This document shows, piece after piece, positions 6,718 through 17,207 of a stretch of DNA of 55,000 nt (position 1 is the stretch's first letter; each line of letters starts with the position of its first letter). Position numbers and translations under genes: made by a program. Origin of the DNA: Bacteroidota bacterium (GTDB taxonomy: Bacteria; Bacteroidota; Bacteroidia; Chitinophagales; Chitinophagaceae). The notes under the pieces were generated by a model that searched no databases, was not told the DNA's origin, and saw only the letters and a program-made list of their open reading frames with translations. The stretch lies in assembly GCA_016868855.1 (NCBI GenBank), contig VGFP01000004.1:1-55000 (forward strand), read 5' to 3'.

Positions 6718-8859
6718 ATGAAAAAGTCAATACTCCTCTTTATCATATGTTTTATTGTGTTTGACCTGACAGCACAAAACAAAGTAGATAAAATACTTGC
6801 TGCTTTTCCTTATCAACATATTGCAGATGCTCAGCAACTCATTGCTGAAATGTATACGATGCAATCAACTGAATGGAAGGGTGTTTTTACAAAATTGGAT
6901 GATGATTCAATGCGCATAGCACCAACATATGCCTTGTCTTCTTTTGTTCATGATGCATCAAGATCTGATATCAACGCGTCAACCTGTGCTAAAATCTTGT
7001 TATCTGGTTATGCCCAGGTGAAATCCTTCTATGCGAAAAATTTTATCATCCAACATCTTGGGGTGCTTGGCAACAATGCGGCTGTCAAAAAATTATCAGC
7101 ATTGCTGAAGGATCAAACGTTTATCGGACAAGCAGCGGCGAGAGCGTTGGCAACCATTCAATCAAAAGCGTCTATTGATGCACTGGAAGCTGCACTTCCT
7201 AAATCCAAGGAAACCCAAAAAGAACATATTCAAGCTGCAATCAATCACGCAAAATTTGTAATGCCCCATTCCACCAATGTTGTTATTAAGAAGAATACAA
7301 TCAGCAACAAGGTACAGTTGCTCCTGCAGTTGGAAGACCGCATGTTGACTGCAAAAAATCCCATTGAAAAACTCAGCATACTTCGAGAAGCGGAATTTAT
7401 TCCTGGATTCACATCGCTCATGTTTGTGGGAAAATTTCTTGAGGATGAACAACTCAAAAAGCAGGCAGCATTGATCGCTGCAAGATTGGCCCTTGCTGAA
7501 CCTTCTCTCAGAGGAAAAGCCGTCCGGAATGTGCTGGAAAAAGCATTGCCAATGATTGCAGGCGTAGATGCCGAGGTGCTTACCAAACAACTCAGAGCGA
7601 GACTCAAATCGATTCCATATGATTATGGATTTGAATCCATGTTCAATGGCAAGGATTTGTCTGGTTGGAAAGGACTGGTAGGCAATCCTATTGGAAGGGC
7701 GAAGTTGTCAGAAGAGGAATTGCTAAAGGCAGAGGCAGATGCCAATGCAAAAGCAAAGAACGATTGGATCGTTCAGAATGGATTGTTGGTATTCACTGGC
7801 CATGGCGAAAATCTCTGTACAGTCAAGAAATACGGTGATTTTGAAATGTATGTTGATTGGAAGATAACAGAAAAAGGAGATGCAGGTATTTATCTGAGAG
7901 GGAGCCCCCAGGTACAAATTTGGGATACAAGCAGAAGAGAAGTTGGAGCCCAAGTAGGTTCTGGAGGACTCTATAATAACAAAATAAACCAAAGTAAACC
8001 GACAGCTGTTACAGATAACGCGATCAACCAGTGGAACCACTTTCACATTATCATGAAAGGTGATAAAGTGACTGTTTTTCTAAATGGAACCAAAGTTACC
8101 GATCAGGTAGTGCTGGAAAATTATTGGGATCGCAATTTGCCAATATTCAGCAAAGAGCAAATTGAATTGCAGGCACACGGAACCTATGTAGCCTATCGCA
8201 ATTTATATATAAGAGAACTTCCTGCAGACGATTTGACAACTGCTCAGTCAACTGAAGAAATTAATCAGGGATTTGAGTCTTTGTTCAACGGAAGCCATCT
8301 TGATAAGTGGGTAGGAAGCAAGACAAGTTATGTTGTAAAGGATGGTGCCATTGAAGTTGATCCAACAGGTGGAAGTGGTGGGAATTTGTATACTGAAAAA
8401 GAATATGCTGACTTTGAACTACGGTTTCAATTTCAATTGACTCCAGGTGCAAACAACGGACTCGGTGTGAGGGCACCACTCACTGGTGATGCTGCATATG
8501 TCGGCATGGAACTGCAGATACTGGACAATGAGTCTCCGGTTTATTCCAAATTGAATCCTTATCAATACCACGGATCTGTTTATGGTGTTATTCCGGCATT
8601 GCGTGGATATCTGAAGCCAACAGGCGAGTGGAACGATCAAACAGTGATCATGAAAGGCGAGCAGATAAAGATCATTTTGAATGGACAAGTGATTCTTGAT
8701 GGAAATTTAAAGGAAGCTTCTATAAATGGTACAGCAGATAAAAGAGATCACCCTGGATTGAAAAACAAATCAGGGCATATCGGATTTTTAGGACATGGGG
8801 ATGTTGTCCGTTTTAAGCACATACGGATCAAGGATCTGACTCCAGTCAAGAAAAAATAA
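6718..8859 (+). CDS. Two-domain DUF1080 (3-keto-disaccharide hydrolase type) protein with helical-repeat N-terminus
   Basis: A 713-residue exported protein with signal peptide MKKSILLFIICFIVFDLTAQ. Residues ~25-290 are alpha-helical and HEAT-like (repeated Leu/Ala-rich helices such as AAVKKLSALLKDQTFIGQAAARALA). Two DUF1080 beta-sandwiches follow: the first begins near GFESMFNGKDLSGWKG (~residue 302), the second near GFESLFNGSHLDKWVG (~520). Each contains a GDAGIYLRG/ANNGLGVRA-type strand and the ELQ(A/I)-containing core. The family includes hydrolases and lyases acting on 3-keto glycosides. Its neighbour, a Tat-exported dehydrogenase, could make the 3-keto substrate. Only 3 bases separate its stop from the convergent aspS stop. 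Confidence 0.85.
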   Translation: MKKSILLFIICFIVFDLTAQNKVDKILAAFPYQHIADAQQLIAEMYTMQSTEWKGVFTKLDDDSMRIAPTYALSSFVHDASRSDINASTCAKILLSGYAQVKSFYAKNFIIQHLGVLGNNAAVKKLSALLKDQTFIGQAAARALATIQSKASIDALEAALPKSKETQKEHIQAAINHAKFVMPHSTNVVIKKNTISNKVQLLLQLEDRMLTAKNPIEKLSILREAEFIPGFTSLMFVGKFLEDEQLKKQAALIAARLALAEPSLRGKAVRNVLEKALPMIAGVDAEVLTKQLRARLKSIPYDYGFESMFNGKDLSGWKGLVGNPIGRAKLSEEELLKAEADANAKAKNDWIVQNGLLVFTGHGENLCTVKKYGDFEMYVDWKITEKGDAGIYLRGSPQVQIWDTSRREVGAQVGSGGLYNNKINQSKPTAVTDNAINQWNHFHIIMKGDKVTVFLNGTKVTDQVVLENYWDRNLPIFSKEQIELQAHGTYVAYRNLYIRELPADDLTTAQSTEEINQGFESLFNGSHLDKWVGSKTSYVVKDGAIEVDPTGGSGGNLYTEKEYADFELRFQFQLTPGANNGLGVRAPLTGDAAYVGMELQILDNESPVYSKLNPYQYHGSVYGVIPALRGYLKPTGEWNDQTVIMKGEQIKIILNGQVILDGNLKEASINGTADKRDHPGLKNKSGHIGFLGHGDVVRFKHIRIKDLTPVKKK

Positions 8860-8862
8860 TGG

Positions 8863-10689
8863 CTAGGATAAATTGATCTTGAGATTCAATTCATTTAATT
8901 GAACATCATCAATAGATGACGGAGCATCGAGCATGACATCTCTTCCTGAATTATTCTTTGGGAATGCAATAAAGTCTCTGATGCTCTCACTTCCTCCCAG
9001 AATGGCGCACAACCTATCAAAGCCGAATGCTATTCCACCATGGGGTGGAGCTCCGTATTCAAATGCTCCTAATAAAAAGCCGAACTTATGCAATGCCTCT
9101 TCTTTGCTCATACCAAGTGCCTCAAACATTTTTTCCTGTAGCTCACGTTGATAAATCCTGATAGATCCTCCACCAATTTCATTGCCATTCAACACCATAT
9201 CGTAAGCATTTGCCTTGATTTGTGCATATGGGTGCGATAGATAATTGGCGGCGTCTTTTATCGCAGGGTCGTTCTCAATCATGGTACTGATCTGGGAAGG
9301 CTTGGGTGATGTAAATGGATGATGTCTTGCAACCCATCTATTATCATCCTCGCTGTATTCAAAAAGAGGAAAGTCCAGTACCCATAATAATTTAAACTCA
9401 TCTTTCTTTCTGAGTCCGAGTTGCTCTCCCAATTCAAGCCTGAGTTCACTCATTGCCTTCCTGGTTCTCTCTTCAGCACCTGCCAGTATCAAGATGATAT
9501 CACCTTTGTTGGCTTTGGTTGTTTCTGCAATTTTCTTCAGCCTTTCTTCACTGTAAAATTTATCAATACTGCTTTTGACAGTTCCATCTTCATTGTGGCG
9601 TATATATGCCAGTCCCTTCATTCCAATTTGAGGACGCTTGACCCATTCAGTGAGTTCGTCCAATTGTTTCCTGGTGTAGGCGGCTCCTGACGGAACTGTT
9701 ATTGCCAACACAGACTCGGCGCCATCAAATACTGCAAAACCTGCATCATTGATCAATGCTGATTGATCTGTTTTATTGTAATAAACAGAAGCAGGTTTTT
9801 TTAGAGTATGAATTTGCATGCCAAAGCGAATGTCTGGTTTGTCATTTCCATATTGCCACATGGCATCCTCCCAGGTCATGCGCTCAACTTGGTCGGTGTA
9901 CTCAACACCTTTTACGTCCTTGAATATTCGCTTGATCAGTCCTTCAAACATATCCAAGATATCTTCCTGCTCCACAAAAGACATTTCACAGTCGATTTGT
10001 GTGAACTCAGGCTGCCTGTCAGCACGAAGGTCTTCATCTCTGAAACACTTCACCACTTGATAGTATCTGTCATACCCGCTTACCATCAACAATTGTTTGA
10101 AGGTTTGTGGTGACTGGGGCAATGCATAAAATTGTCCTGCATTCATTCTGGAGGGAACAACAAAGTCACGTGCACCTTCTGGTGTTGACTTGATCAAGAA
10201 TGGCGTTTCTATGTCCATGAATTGATGCTCATGGAGGTAGTTTCTAGCAGACCGATTTACTGCATATCTCAATTCAAGATTTTTCTTGACTGGATTTCTC
10301 CGCAAATCCAGATACCTGAATTTCATTCTCAGATCATCTCCTCCGTCTGTATCGTCTTGTATGGTAAATGGAGGAGTAACAGATTTATTGAGAATAGAAA
10401 ATGATTGGATTTCGATTTCTATATCACCGGTTGGTATGCTTGCATTTTTATTGCTCCGCTCAATTACTTTTCCATTGACCTGTAGAACAAATTCACGGCC
10501 AAGTGGATTGTTATCGAGTTGACCTGAGAGTGATTCATTGAAAACCAGCTGTGTAATTCCATATCTGTCGCGCAGGTCGACAAATGTGATGGCTCCAAAT
10601 TTTCGGATGGTTTGGATCCAACCGGCAAGTGTAACTACTGAACCAACATGGCTCATCCTCAATTCTCCACAAGTATGTGATCTGAACAT
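8863..10689 (-). CDS. aspS: Aspartyl-tRNA synthetase
   Basis: The 608-residue product is a bacterial-type class II AspRS. The N-terminal OB fold binds the anticodon ([22 protein letters not shown], about residues 23-44). Motif 2 contains [18 protein letters not shown] (about 215-232). The GAD-type insertion occupies the middle. Motif 3 is [15 protein letters not shown] near residue 552. The sequence GEEFGG of some AspRS enzymes appears here as [12 protein letters not shown]. It charges tRNA-Asp in the cytoplasm. It has its own promoter-like element upstream and ends 3 bases from the convergent DUF1080 gene. Confidence 0.97.
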   Translation of the reverse strand: MFRSHTCGELRMSHVGSVVTLAGWIQTIRKFGAITFVDLRDRYGITQLVFNESLSGQLDNNPLGREFVLQVNGKVIERSNKNASIPTGDIEIEIQSFSILNKSVTPPFTIQDDTDGGDDLRMKFRYLDLRRNPVKKNLELRYAVNRSARNYLHEHQFMDIETPFLIKSTPEGARDFVVPSRMNAGQFYALPQSPQTFKQLLMVSGYDRYYQVVKCFRDEDLRADRQPEFTQIDCEMSFVEQEDILDMFEGLIKRIFKDVKGVEYTDQVERMTWEDAMWQYGNDKPDIRFGMQIHTLKKPASVYYNKTDQSALINDAGFAVFDGAESVLAITVPSGAAYTRKQLDELTEWVKRPQIGMKGLAYIRHNEDGTVKSSIDKFYSEERLKKIAETTKANKGDIILILAGAEERTRKAMSELRLELGEQLGLRKKDEFKLLWVLDFPLFEYSEDDNRWVARHHPFTSPKPSQISTMIENDPAIKDAANYLSHPYAQIKANAYDMVLNGNEIGGGSIRIYQRELQEKMFEALGMSKEEALHKFGFLLGAFEYGAPPHGGIAFGFDRLCAILGGSESIRDFIAFPKNNSGRDVMLDAPSSIDDVQLNELNLKINLS

Positions 10690-10718
10690 GGTTATAGATT
10701 GGATGCTTTGAAAGGCTT

Positions 10719-10750
10719 CAAAGATAGCTCAAGGATGGGTTTTGGGCAAG
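10719..10750 (-). promoter_or_regulatory. Bacteroidota-type promoter for aspS
   Basis: On the minus strand, TATCTTTG (complement of 10719-10726) matches the -7 consensus TAnnTTTG exactly. CTTG (complement of 10747-10750) stands 20 bases upstream and matches the -33 TTTG in three of four bases. Transcription would begin about 25 bases ahead of the ATG at 10689. Confidence 0.5.
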
Positions 10751-10751
10751 A

Positions 10752-11195
10752 TTACTTGCCAAGCCTTTTCTCTTGTTCCCTGATCAATGACTCAGTTTGT
10801 TCCTCGGTTTTTTCTGTGAAATCAGACCGATGAATGAAGTAGAGATAATAATAGGCAAGGATCAGGAGTCCAATTCCATATGGAATGATTGAAAACTGTC
10901 GCAGTCCATACGCACCGATGAGATTTTCATCCCATTGAAAAAACTCACCAACCATCCATATGCAATTGGCTGTGATCCAGAGATCAATTGCCAGGTTGTG
11001 AATCAATTCACTGGTTATTTTTCTTGTTTGGTATGTGATCAATACAGCTACTGTGAGGGTTGGTATGATCATGATCAACGCTGGGTACTTGAGATTGACG
11101 GCCCAGCAGATATCTTTGATCAGCCACAGTAAAATGTGAAGGTTTTCCACCTTACGGTATTTGTAAGGAATATGGTAGATTTTTTGCTCTTTCAT
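10752..11195 (-). CDS. Hypothetical four-helix membrane protein
   Basis: From ATG 11195 the product has 147 residues. Hydrophobic segments lie near residues 20-34, 38-55, 67-82 and 98-117, so three or four membrane helices are likely. The second carries YPALIMIIPTLTVAVLI and the last IPYGIGLLILAYYYLYFI. The C-terminus is a charged cytosolic tail rich in Glu and Lys (EKTEEQTESLIREQEKRLGK). I recognise no named family. It follows sucD by 15 bases and so is probably co-transcribed with it. Confidence 0.7.
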   Translation of the reverse strand: MKEQKIYHIPYKYRKVENLHILLWLIKDICWAVNLKYPALIMIIPTLTVAVLITYQTRKITSELIHNLAIDLWITANCIWMVGEFFQWDENLIGAYGLRQFSIIPYGIGLLILAYYYLYFIHRSDFTEKTEEQTESLIREQEKRLGK

Positions 11196-11210
11196 CAAAA
11201 AACAGAAATT

Positions 11211-12086
11211 TTATTTATCTGACATGGCTGCTGCCATGGTCTTTCCAATATCAGCGGGACTGTCAACTACATGTATACCGCATTCACGCATGATTTTCAT
11301 TTTTGCAGCTGCAGTATCATCTGATCCGCCAATGATGGCTCCTGCATGACCCATTCTTCTGCCTGGAGGAGCAGTTTGTCCAGCGATGAACCCTACAACC
11401 GGTTTGGTGCCATTTGCTTTGATCCATCTTGCTGCTTCTGCTTCCATGCCTCCACCGATCTCACCGATCATGACGATGCCTTTGGTTGCTGGATCTTTCA
11501 TCAGCAATTCAACTGCATCCTTGGTTGGTGTTCCGATGATGGGGTCTCCGCCAATGCCAATGGCAGTGGTAACACCCAAGCCAGCTTTTGCAATCTGGTC
11601 AGCTGCTTCATATGTCAGCGTACCTGACTTTGATACAATACCAATAGTTCCTTTTTTGAAAATAAAGCCTGGCATGATGCCAACTTTGCATTCTTCTGCT
11701 GTAATTACACCCGGACAATTGGGTCCGATAAGTCTTGTTGGCTTTCCTTCCAAGTAATTCTTCACTTTCACCATGTCCTGCACAGGAATGTCTTCAGTGA
11801 TGCAAACCACCAATCCAATGCCTGCTTCAGCTGCTTCAATGATGGCATCTGCCGCGAATGCTGGTGGAACAAAGATGATGCTCACATCAGCCCCAGTATT
11901 TTTCACAGCATCTGCAACGGTATTGAAAACAGGACGATCCAAGTGCTTGCTTCCGCCTTTTCCGGGGGTAACACCACCCACTACTTGGCTTCCGTATTCG
12001 ATCATTTGGGTTGCGTGAAAAGTACCCTCAGTACCTGTAAATCCCTGCACAATGATTTTGGATGATTTGTTTACTAAAACAGACAT
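11211..12086 (-). CDS. sucD: Succinyl-CoA synthetase, alpha subunit
   Basis: The 291-residue product matches the family in length and sequence throughout. Residues 10-22 ([13 protein letters not shown]) form the CoA-binding Rossmann start; GGVTPGKGG follows near 37-45. IGPNCPGVI is near residue 119. The phosphorylated active-site histidine lies in [12 protein letters not shown] near residue 247. With SucB-derived succinyl-CoA the enzyme makes succinate and ATP/GTP in the TCA cycle. The beta subunit gene sucC is not adjacent, which is common in Bacteroidota. It stands 54 bases downstream of the ABC ATPase gene. Confidence 0.96.
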   Translation of the reverse strand: MSVLVNKSSKIIVQGFTGTEGTFHATQMIEYGSQVVGGVTPGKGGSKHLDRPVFNTVADAVKNTGADVSIIFVPPAFAADAIIEAAEAGIGLVVCITEDIPVQDMVKVKNYLEGKPTRLIGPNCPGVITAEECKVGIMPGFIFKKGTIGIVSKSGTLTYEAADQIAKAGLGVTTAIGIGGDPIIGTPTKDAVELLMKDPATKGIVMIGEIGGGMEAEAARWIKANGTKPVVGFIAGQTAPPGRRMGHAGAIIGGSDDTAAAKMKIMRECGIHVVDSPADIGKTMAAAMSDK

Positions 12087-12140
12087 TGTAGTATCGTTAT
12101 TTTGTGTCGCGAAGATAATAAAAAAAGGAGAGGGGCTTGA

Positions 12141-12953
12141 CTAGGAGTTTAAAAGTTTGTCCATGTCCCGATCATTCTGAATTTTACCCCTCGACTCGAG
12201 CATTCTCATGTCTTTGGCGTCTTTAAGGAATTCAGAGGCAAAGATGAAATTGTTGAGTCGCTCATTCTTGCTGAAGATGATTTCTTTGTTGCTGCCTTCC
12301 CACTCTTTCCTGCCCTGGTACATGTAGATGATCTTGTCGCCAATTTCCATCACACTGTTCATGTCGTGCGTATTTACCACTGTTGTGATATTGAAATCCT
12401 GGGTAATTTCCTTGATCAGTTTATCAATCACCAGAGAAGTCTGCGGGTCCAGTCCGGAGTTGGGCTCATCACAAAAAAGGTATTGAGGGTTTAGTACGAT
12501 TGCTCTTGCAATACCCACTCTCTTTTTCATGCCTCCGCTCAATTCTGCGGGTGATTTTTTGTGCGCTTCACTAAGATTGACTCGGTCCAAAACCTCATCC
12601 ACTCTTTTTTGCTTTTCTGCTTTTGTTTGATGGGTAAACATATCCAGAGGGAACATGATGTTTTGCTCAACGGTCATGCTGTCAAATAATGCAGATCCTT
12701 GAAATAGCATTCCGATCTTTCTGCGCATGACTTTTTTCTGATCAGCATTCAACTGGGTAAAATTCACCCCATTATAGATGATGTTTCCCGCGTCTGGTTC
12801 GAGCAATCCAACCAGACATTTCATCAATACTGTTTTTCCACTTCCGCTGGCACCAATGATCAGGTTGCACTTTCCGGTATCAAAAGATGCGCTGAAATCC
12901 TCAATCACCGTTTTGTTTGAAAATCCCTTTTTTATATTTTCTACAACAATCAT
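12141..12953 (-). CDS. ABC transporter ATPase of the MlaF type
   Basis: A 270-residue ATPase with Walker A GASGSGKT (about residues 34-41), signature LSGGMKKR (about 139-146), Walker B YLFCDEP (about 159-165) and the H-loop in VVNTHDMNS. The LSGGMKKRVGIARAI version of the signature is typical of the MlaF/Ttg2A branch. It would energise the permease encoded 7 bases upstream. In other bacteria MlaFE works with an MCE protein (MlaD) to move phospholipids between the membranes; no MCE gene is present here. The C-terminal tail of about 30 residues after the ATPase domain is charged. Confidence 0.9.
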   Translation of the reverse strand: MIVVENIKKGFSNKTVIEDFSASFDTGKCNLIIGASGSGKTVLMKCLVGLLEPDAGNIIYNGVNFTQLNADQKKVMRRKIGMLFQGSALFDSMTVEQNIMFPLDMFTHQTKAEKQKRVDEVLDRVNLSEAHKKSPAELSGGMKKRVGIARAIVLNPQYLFCDEPNSGLDPQTSLVIDKLIKEITQDFNITTVVNTHDMNSVMEIGDKIIYMYQGRKEWEGSNKEIIFSKNERLNNFIFASEFLKDAKDMRMLESRGKIQNDRDMDKLLNS

Positions 12954-12960
12954 CTCTTGG

Positions 12961-13698
12961 TTATAAAAGTATGGCTGCCAGTAAATAATCTGCCAACAAT
13001 ATCATGATACAGCTTGTAACAACCGCAGTGGTACTCGCCCTGCCAATTTCCAATGCACCTCCTCTTACGTTGTAACCAAAATAAGCCGGAATGGCCGTAA
13101 TGATGAATGCAAAAGTATAGGCCTTGGTCAATGCGAAAGTTACGTTGTAGGGTACAAATGAATCCAACAATCCTCTGTCATAAATTTCATGTGGCAATAT
13201 TCCAGTGATATCTCCTATCATTCGTCCTCCCCATATGCCCAATGTCATTGCTATAATAACCAACAATGGTATGGTTATCAGCGCTGCAATGATTTTTGGC
13301 AGGATGAGAAATGCTTTTGTATTGATGCCCATGATTTCCAATGCATCGATCTGTTCACTCACCCTCATATTGCCCAATTCGGATGAAATTTTACTTCCAA
13401 CCACACCGGCAAGTACTATACAAGTGATGGTGGGTGCAAATTCCAGGATAACACTGTCGCGCACAATTTGTGCGATTACAGATCGGGGAATAATGGGGCT
13501 TACAAATTGGTAAGCAGTTTGAAGGGTTGAAACAGCACCGATAAAAAGTGAGATGATGGATACGATGCCCAAAGAGCCAATGCCCAATTCAACACACTGA
13601 TGCATGAGTTCCTTCCAGTACATGCGCCAATGTTCAGGCTTGGTGAACATGCCCTTGATCATCAGAAGAAATTCACCTAATCTAGAGAAGATGTTCAT
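12961..13698 (-). CDS. MlaE-type ABC transporter permease
   Basis: The 245-residue integral membrane protein has five or six predicted helices and the MlaE family hallmarks: LGIGSLGIVSIISLFIGAV early, and GVVGSKISSELGNMRVSEQIDALEIMGIN in the middle, where the EQIDALE box contacts the ATPase. The start codon overlaps the maeB stop by four bases (13695-13698), and the ATPase gene follows after 7 bases. It is the inner-membrane part of a lipid-transport system (family knowledge). The substrate-binding MCE subunit must be encoded elsewhere. Confidence 0.92.
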   Translation of the reverse strand: MNIFSRLGEFLLMIKGMFTKPEHWRMYWKELMHQCVELGIGSLGIVSIISLFIGAVSTLQTAYQFVSPIIPRSVIAQIVRDSVILEFAPTITCIVLAGVVGSKISSELGNMRVSEQIDALEIMGINTKAFLILPKIIAALITIPLLVIIAMTLGIWGGRMIGDITGILPHEIYDRGLLDSFVPYNVTFALTKAYTFAFIITAIPAYFGYNVRGGALEIGRASTTAVVTSCIMILLADYLLAAILL

Positions 13699-15986
13699 CC
13701 TTTATCGGCTTTCCTCATTTTATATTGTGCATCAATTACTGCAATCACAACCATGTTCAAAATGCTTCTCGTTGAAGAACCAATTTGAAGCACGTGTACT
13801 GGTTTTTTCAATCCCAGCAATACGGGTCCAATGGCATCAGCCCCACCCACCTCTTGCAATAAATTATATGCGATGTTTCCCGCACTCAAGTTCGGGAAAA
13901 TCAATGTATTTACTTCACCGGCATCGATCAATTCAGAAAATGGATAGCTCTCACGCATCACATCCTTGTTGAATGCAACGATTCCCTGCATTTCACCATC
14001 CACGATCAATGATGGATTTTTTTGCTTGACAATCGCTCTGGCATTCCTGACTGTTATGGCCTCAGGCGTATCACTGCTTCCGAAATTGGAATAACTCAGC
14101 ATGGCAACACGAGGTGTAATACCAAAAGTTCTAACCTCCTTTGCAACAAGCAGGGTGATGTCGGCCAACTCTTCGGCAGTAGGGTTGAAGTTGACGGTGG
14201 TGTCGGCAAGAAACAGGGGACCCTTCTTGGTAAGCATGATGTACATGCCTGCAATTTTGCAGACTCCTTCTTCTTTTCCTATGATTTGAATAGCCGGACG
14301 AATGGTATCAGGATAACTCCTGCTCAATCCAGATATCATGGCATCAGCATCACCCATTTCAACCATCATACAACCAAAATGATTTCTGTCCCTCATCAAC
14401 TTGTCTACCTCTTGGCTGTTGACACCTCTGCGCTGACGTTTCTTGAAGAAAATCTCGCCATACTTTTTTCGGACTTCTTTTTCATCCTGACTTTTAGGAT
14501 TGATGATTTGTATACCTTCTAAATTGATATTGTACTCCTCGCAGAGTGATCTTATGATTTCCGGTGTACCCAATAAAATAGGAATGGCAATTCCCTCATC
14601 CAATGCAATCTGAGCAGCCTTCAACACATTGGTATTTTCTGCATCAGCAAATACCACGCGTTTGGGATCTCTTCTTGCTTTTGCACCCAATGCACGTACA
14701 AGTTGATTGTCGATTCCCAGTCTCTTATTAAGTTCTATTTCATATGCGCTCCAATTGGAGATGGGTTTTTTCGCAACACCCGAATCCATTGCTGCTTTTG
14801 CAACAGCTGGAGAAACAGTACTGATGAGTCTTGGATCCATTGGTTTGGGGATGATATAATTCGGGCCAAATGCAATGGTGTATTCATTGTATGCCATGTT
14901 CACAATATCAGGAACAGGTCCATTTGTCAACTCCGCCAATGCTTTGACTGCAGCCAGCTGCATGGCCTGATTGATTTGGGTAGCCCTGACATCAAGCGCA
15001 CCCCTGAATATGTATGGGAATCCCAATACATTGTTCACCTGGTTTGGATAGTCTGACCTACCTGTAGCCATGATAATGTCCTCTCTGCAAGAAGTCGCAT
15101 CTTCCCAACTGATTTCAGGATCAGGATTGGCCATGGCAAATACAATTGGATTTTTTGCCATTGATTTCACCATTTCTTTGCTTACCACATTGCCCTTGCT
15201 CAGTCCGATGAATACATCCGCTCCTTTGAAAGCCTGCTCCAGCGTGATTTCTTTTTTGTCGACTGCAAAGAATTGCTTTCGCTGATCGAGGTCATCTCTT
15301 TTTTTATGGATGAGTCCTTTCGAATCAAACATCAATACATTTTCTTTCTTTGCTCCCAGTGCCATGTAAAGTTCCACACAAGCCATCGCTGCTGCTCCTG
15401 CACCGTTGACTACAAATATGACTGTTGAAATATCTTTTCCCTGCAATTCGAGTGCATTGAGCAATGCAGCAGAACTGATGATCGCCGTACCATGCTGATC
15501 ATCGTGCATCACTGGAATGTTCATCTCCTCTTTCAGCCTTTGTTCAATGTAAAAGCATTCAGGTGCTTTGATATCTTCTAAATTGACGCCACCGAAAGTT
15601 GGTTGAAGTGCTTTTACGATCTCAACAAATTTTTCTGGATCTTTTTCGGCGATCTCAATATCAAACACATCTATGTCAGCAAAAATCTTGAACAATACTC
15701 CCTTTCCCTCCATGACTGGTTTTCCAGCCTCCGGACCAATATCTCCCAAACCTAAAACTGCAGTTCCATTGCTGATTACAGCAACCAGGTTTCCTTTTGC
15801 TGTATACTTGTACACATTCTCTATGTCTTCAAATATCTCTTTACAAGGCTCTGCTACACCCGGAGAATAGGCAAGAGATAAATCTCTCTGGGTCTTTGCT
15901 TCTTTGGTTGGAACCACTTCAATTTTACCGGGTCTTCCTTTGGCATGGTATTCCAATGCTTGTTCTTTCCTTAATTTTTGTTGCAT
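13695..15986 (-). CDS. maeB: NADP-dependent malic enzyme with phosphotransacetylase-like domain
   Basis: The product has 763 residues, the size of hybrid malic enzymes. Residues 1-~420 are the malic enzyme part: [14 protein letters not shown], then a metal/malate region [10 protein letters not shown] and Rossmann [11 protein letters not shown] near residue 195. Residues ~430-760 resemble phosphotransacetylase ([16 protein letters not shown], then [16 protein letters not shown], with [17 protein letters not shown] strand at the end). The fused domain is regulatory in known MaeB proteins. The enzyme converts malate to pyruvate, CO2 and NADPH. Genes mlaE and mlaF follow in the same operon. Confidence 0.95.
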   Translation of the reverse strand: MQQKLRKEQALEYHAKGRPGKIEVVPTKEAKTQRDLSLAYSPGVAEPCKEIFEDIENVYKYTAKGNLVAVISNGTAVLGLGDIGPEAGKPVMEGKGVLFKIFADIDVFDIEIAEKDPEKFVEIVKALQPTFGGVNLEDIKAPECFYIEQRLKEEMNIPVMHDDQHGTAIISSAALLNALELQGKDISTVIFVVNGAGAAAMACVELYMALGAKKENVLMFDSKGLIHKKRDDLDQRKQFFAVDKKEITLEQAFKGADVFIGLSKGNVVSKEMVKSMAKNPIVFAMANPDPEISWEDATSCREDIIMATGRSDYPNQVNNVLGFPYIFRGALDVRATQINQAMQLAAVKALAELTNGPVPDIVNMAYNEYTIAFGPNYIIPKPMDPRLISTVSPAVAKAAMDSGVAKKPISNWSAYEIELNKRLGIDNQLVRALGAKARRDPKRVVFADAENTNVLKAAQIALDEGIAIPILLGTPEIIRSLCEEYNINLEGIQIINPKSQDEKEVRKKYGEIFFKKRQRRGVNSQEVDKLMRDRNHFGCMMVEMGDADAMISGLSRSYPDTIRPAIQIIGKEEGVCKIAGMYIMLTKKGPLFLADTTVNFNPTAEELADITLLVAKEVRTFGITPRVAMLSYSNFGSSDTPEAITVRNARAIVKQKNPSLIVDGEMQGIVAFNKDVMRESYPFSELIDAGEVNTLIFPNLSAGNIAYNLLQEVGGADAIGPVLLGLKKPVHVLQIGSSTRSILNMVVIAVIDAQYKMRKADKG

Positions 15987-16012
15987 ACAGCAGTTTTAGT
16001 CGTTCAATTGGT

Positions 16013-17185
16013 TCAGAGTGTAGCCCCTAGAGTTGCCATCATCCTCATGCCAATTTCAATTGCATCTTCATCTATATCAAATGTAGGTGTGTGAACACCT
16101 GAAACAATGTTTTTTTGTTTGTTGCCAGTGCCCAGCCTGAAAAAGCAGCCGGCAATTTTTTGTGAATAATAGCCGAAGTCCTCGGCACCCATTCTCAACT
16201 CACCCTCTTCAACATTGCTTTCTCCAATAGTGGAAATTGCGATGGATCTTGCTCTTTGGGTAATGGCAGGATCGTTGTGAACAGCGGGATAGCCCACATC
16301 AATCTTAAAATCAATTTCAGCGCCGGATGATGTTGCTATTCCCTCAGCCACCTCCTGCATTCTTTTGTGTGCATTGAATCTCCAAGGTTCATCCATGGCC
16401 CTGAAAGTGCCCATCAGTTTTACTTCAGCAGGAATTACATTGGTGGTAAAACCGCCATTGATGGCACAGATAGAAAGTACAGATGGAGAGAGCGGATCTC
16501 TGTCGCGGCTGACTACTTTCTGCAATGCAACTACCAGCTCTGATGCAGCCAAAACAGTGTCAGCTGTTAAGTGAGGCGTAGCAGCATGTCCACCTTTACC
16601 TTTTACAGTAACATATATTTCATCCGCACTGGCCATCGCTTTACCGGTTCTGAAACTCAATTTTCCAGTTTCAAGAATTGGATGAACATGCAAACCAATG
16701 ATGGCTGTTGGAGCTGGATTTTCCAGTACCCCTTCTTTGATGAGTATGCTTGCACCACCAGGATTCTTTTCTTCACCCGGTTGGAAAATAAGTTTCACTG
16801 TTCCTTCCCAATCCTGTTTTGTGTCATGTAGAATTTTTGCTGCACCCAACAAAATGGTGGTATGTACATCATGTCCGCATGCATGCATGACACCAGGAAT
16901 TTTGGACGCATAAGCAGTATTGTTTTCTTCTTGTATGGGAAGTGCATCAATATCCGCTCTCAAGGCAATAACCCTGTTTGATTTTTTGCCCTCAATCAAC
17001 GCAACGACTCCAGTTTCTGCCATTACCTTGAATGGAATGCCCAACGATTGAAAGTGATTCTGTATAAATTGTGATGTATTGAATTCCTTGTAGCTCAATT
17101 CAGGATGGGCATGCAAATGATGCCGCACACTTCTGTATGTTTCAAAATAAGCTTTGGAAAGTGATTCAATTTTGTCTTTCAACAT
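16013..17185 (-). CDS. M20 family amidohydrolase (N-acyl amino acid hydrolase type)
   Basis: From ATG 17185 the product has 390 residues. Metal-binding motifs are ALRADIDALP near residue 80, HACGHDVHTT near 100 and FQPGEEKNPGG near 134. The lid domain contains KGKGGHAATPH near 189. C-terminal MGAEDFGYY carries the last family motif. These features place it in the hippuricase/aminoacylase/IAA-amide hydrolase branch, which uses a Cys-containing binuclear metal site. It is cytoplasmic by the absence of a signal peptide. It lies 22 bases after secA and 26 bases before maeB, apparently one transcript. Confidence 0.92.
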   Translation of the reverse strand: MLKDKIESLSKAYFETYRSVRHHLHAHPELSYKEFNTSQFIQNHFQSLGIPFKVMAETGVVALIEGKKSNRVIALRADIDALPIQEENNTAYASKIPGVMHACGHDVHTTILLGAAKILHDTKQDWEGTVKLIFQPGEEKNPGGASILIKEGVLENPAPTAIIGLHVHPILETGKLSFRTGKAMASADEIYVTVKGKGGHAATPHLTADTVLAASELVVALQKVVSRDRDPLSPSVLSICAINGGFTTNVIPAEVKLMGTFRAMDEPWRFNAHKRMQEVAEGIATSSGAEIDFKIDVGYPAVHNDPAITQRARSIAISTIGESNVEEGELRMGAEDFGYYSQKIAGCFFRLGTGNKQKNIVSGVHTPTFDIDEDAIEIGMRMMATLGATL

Positions 17186-17207
17186 GTTCGTACATATTTG
17201 CAATCAA

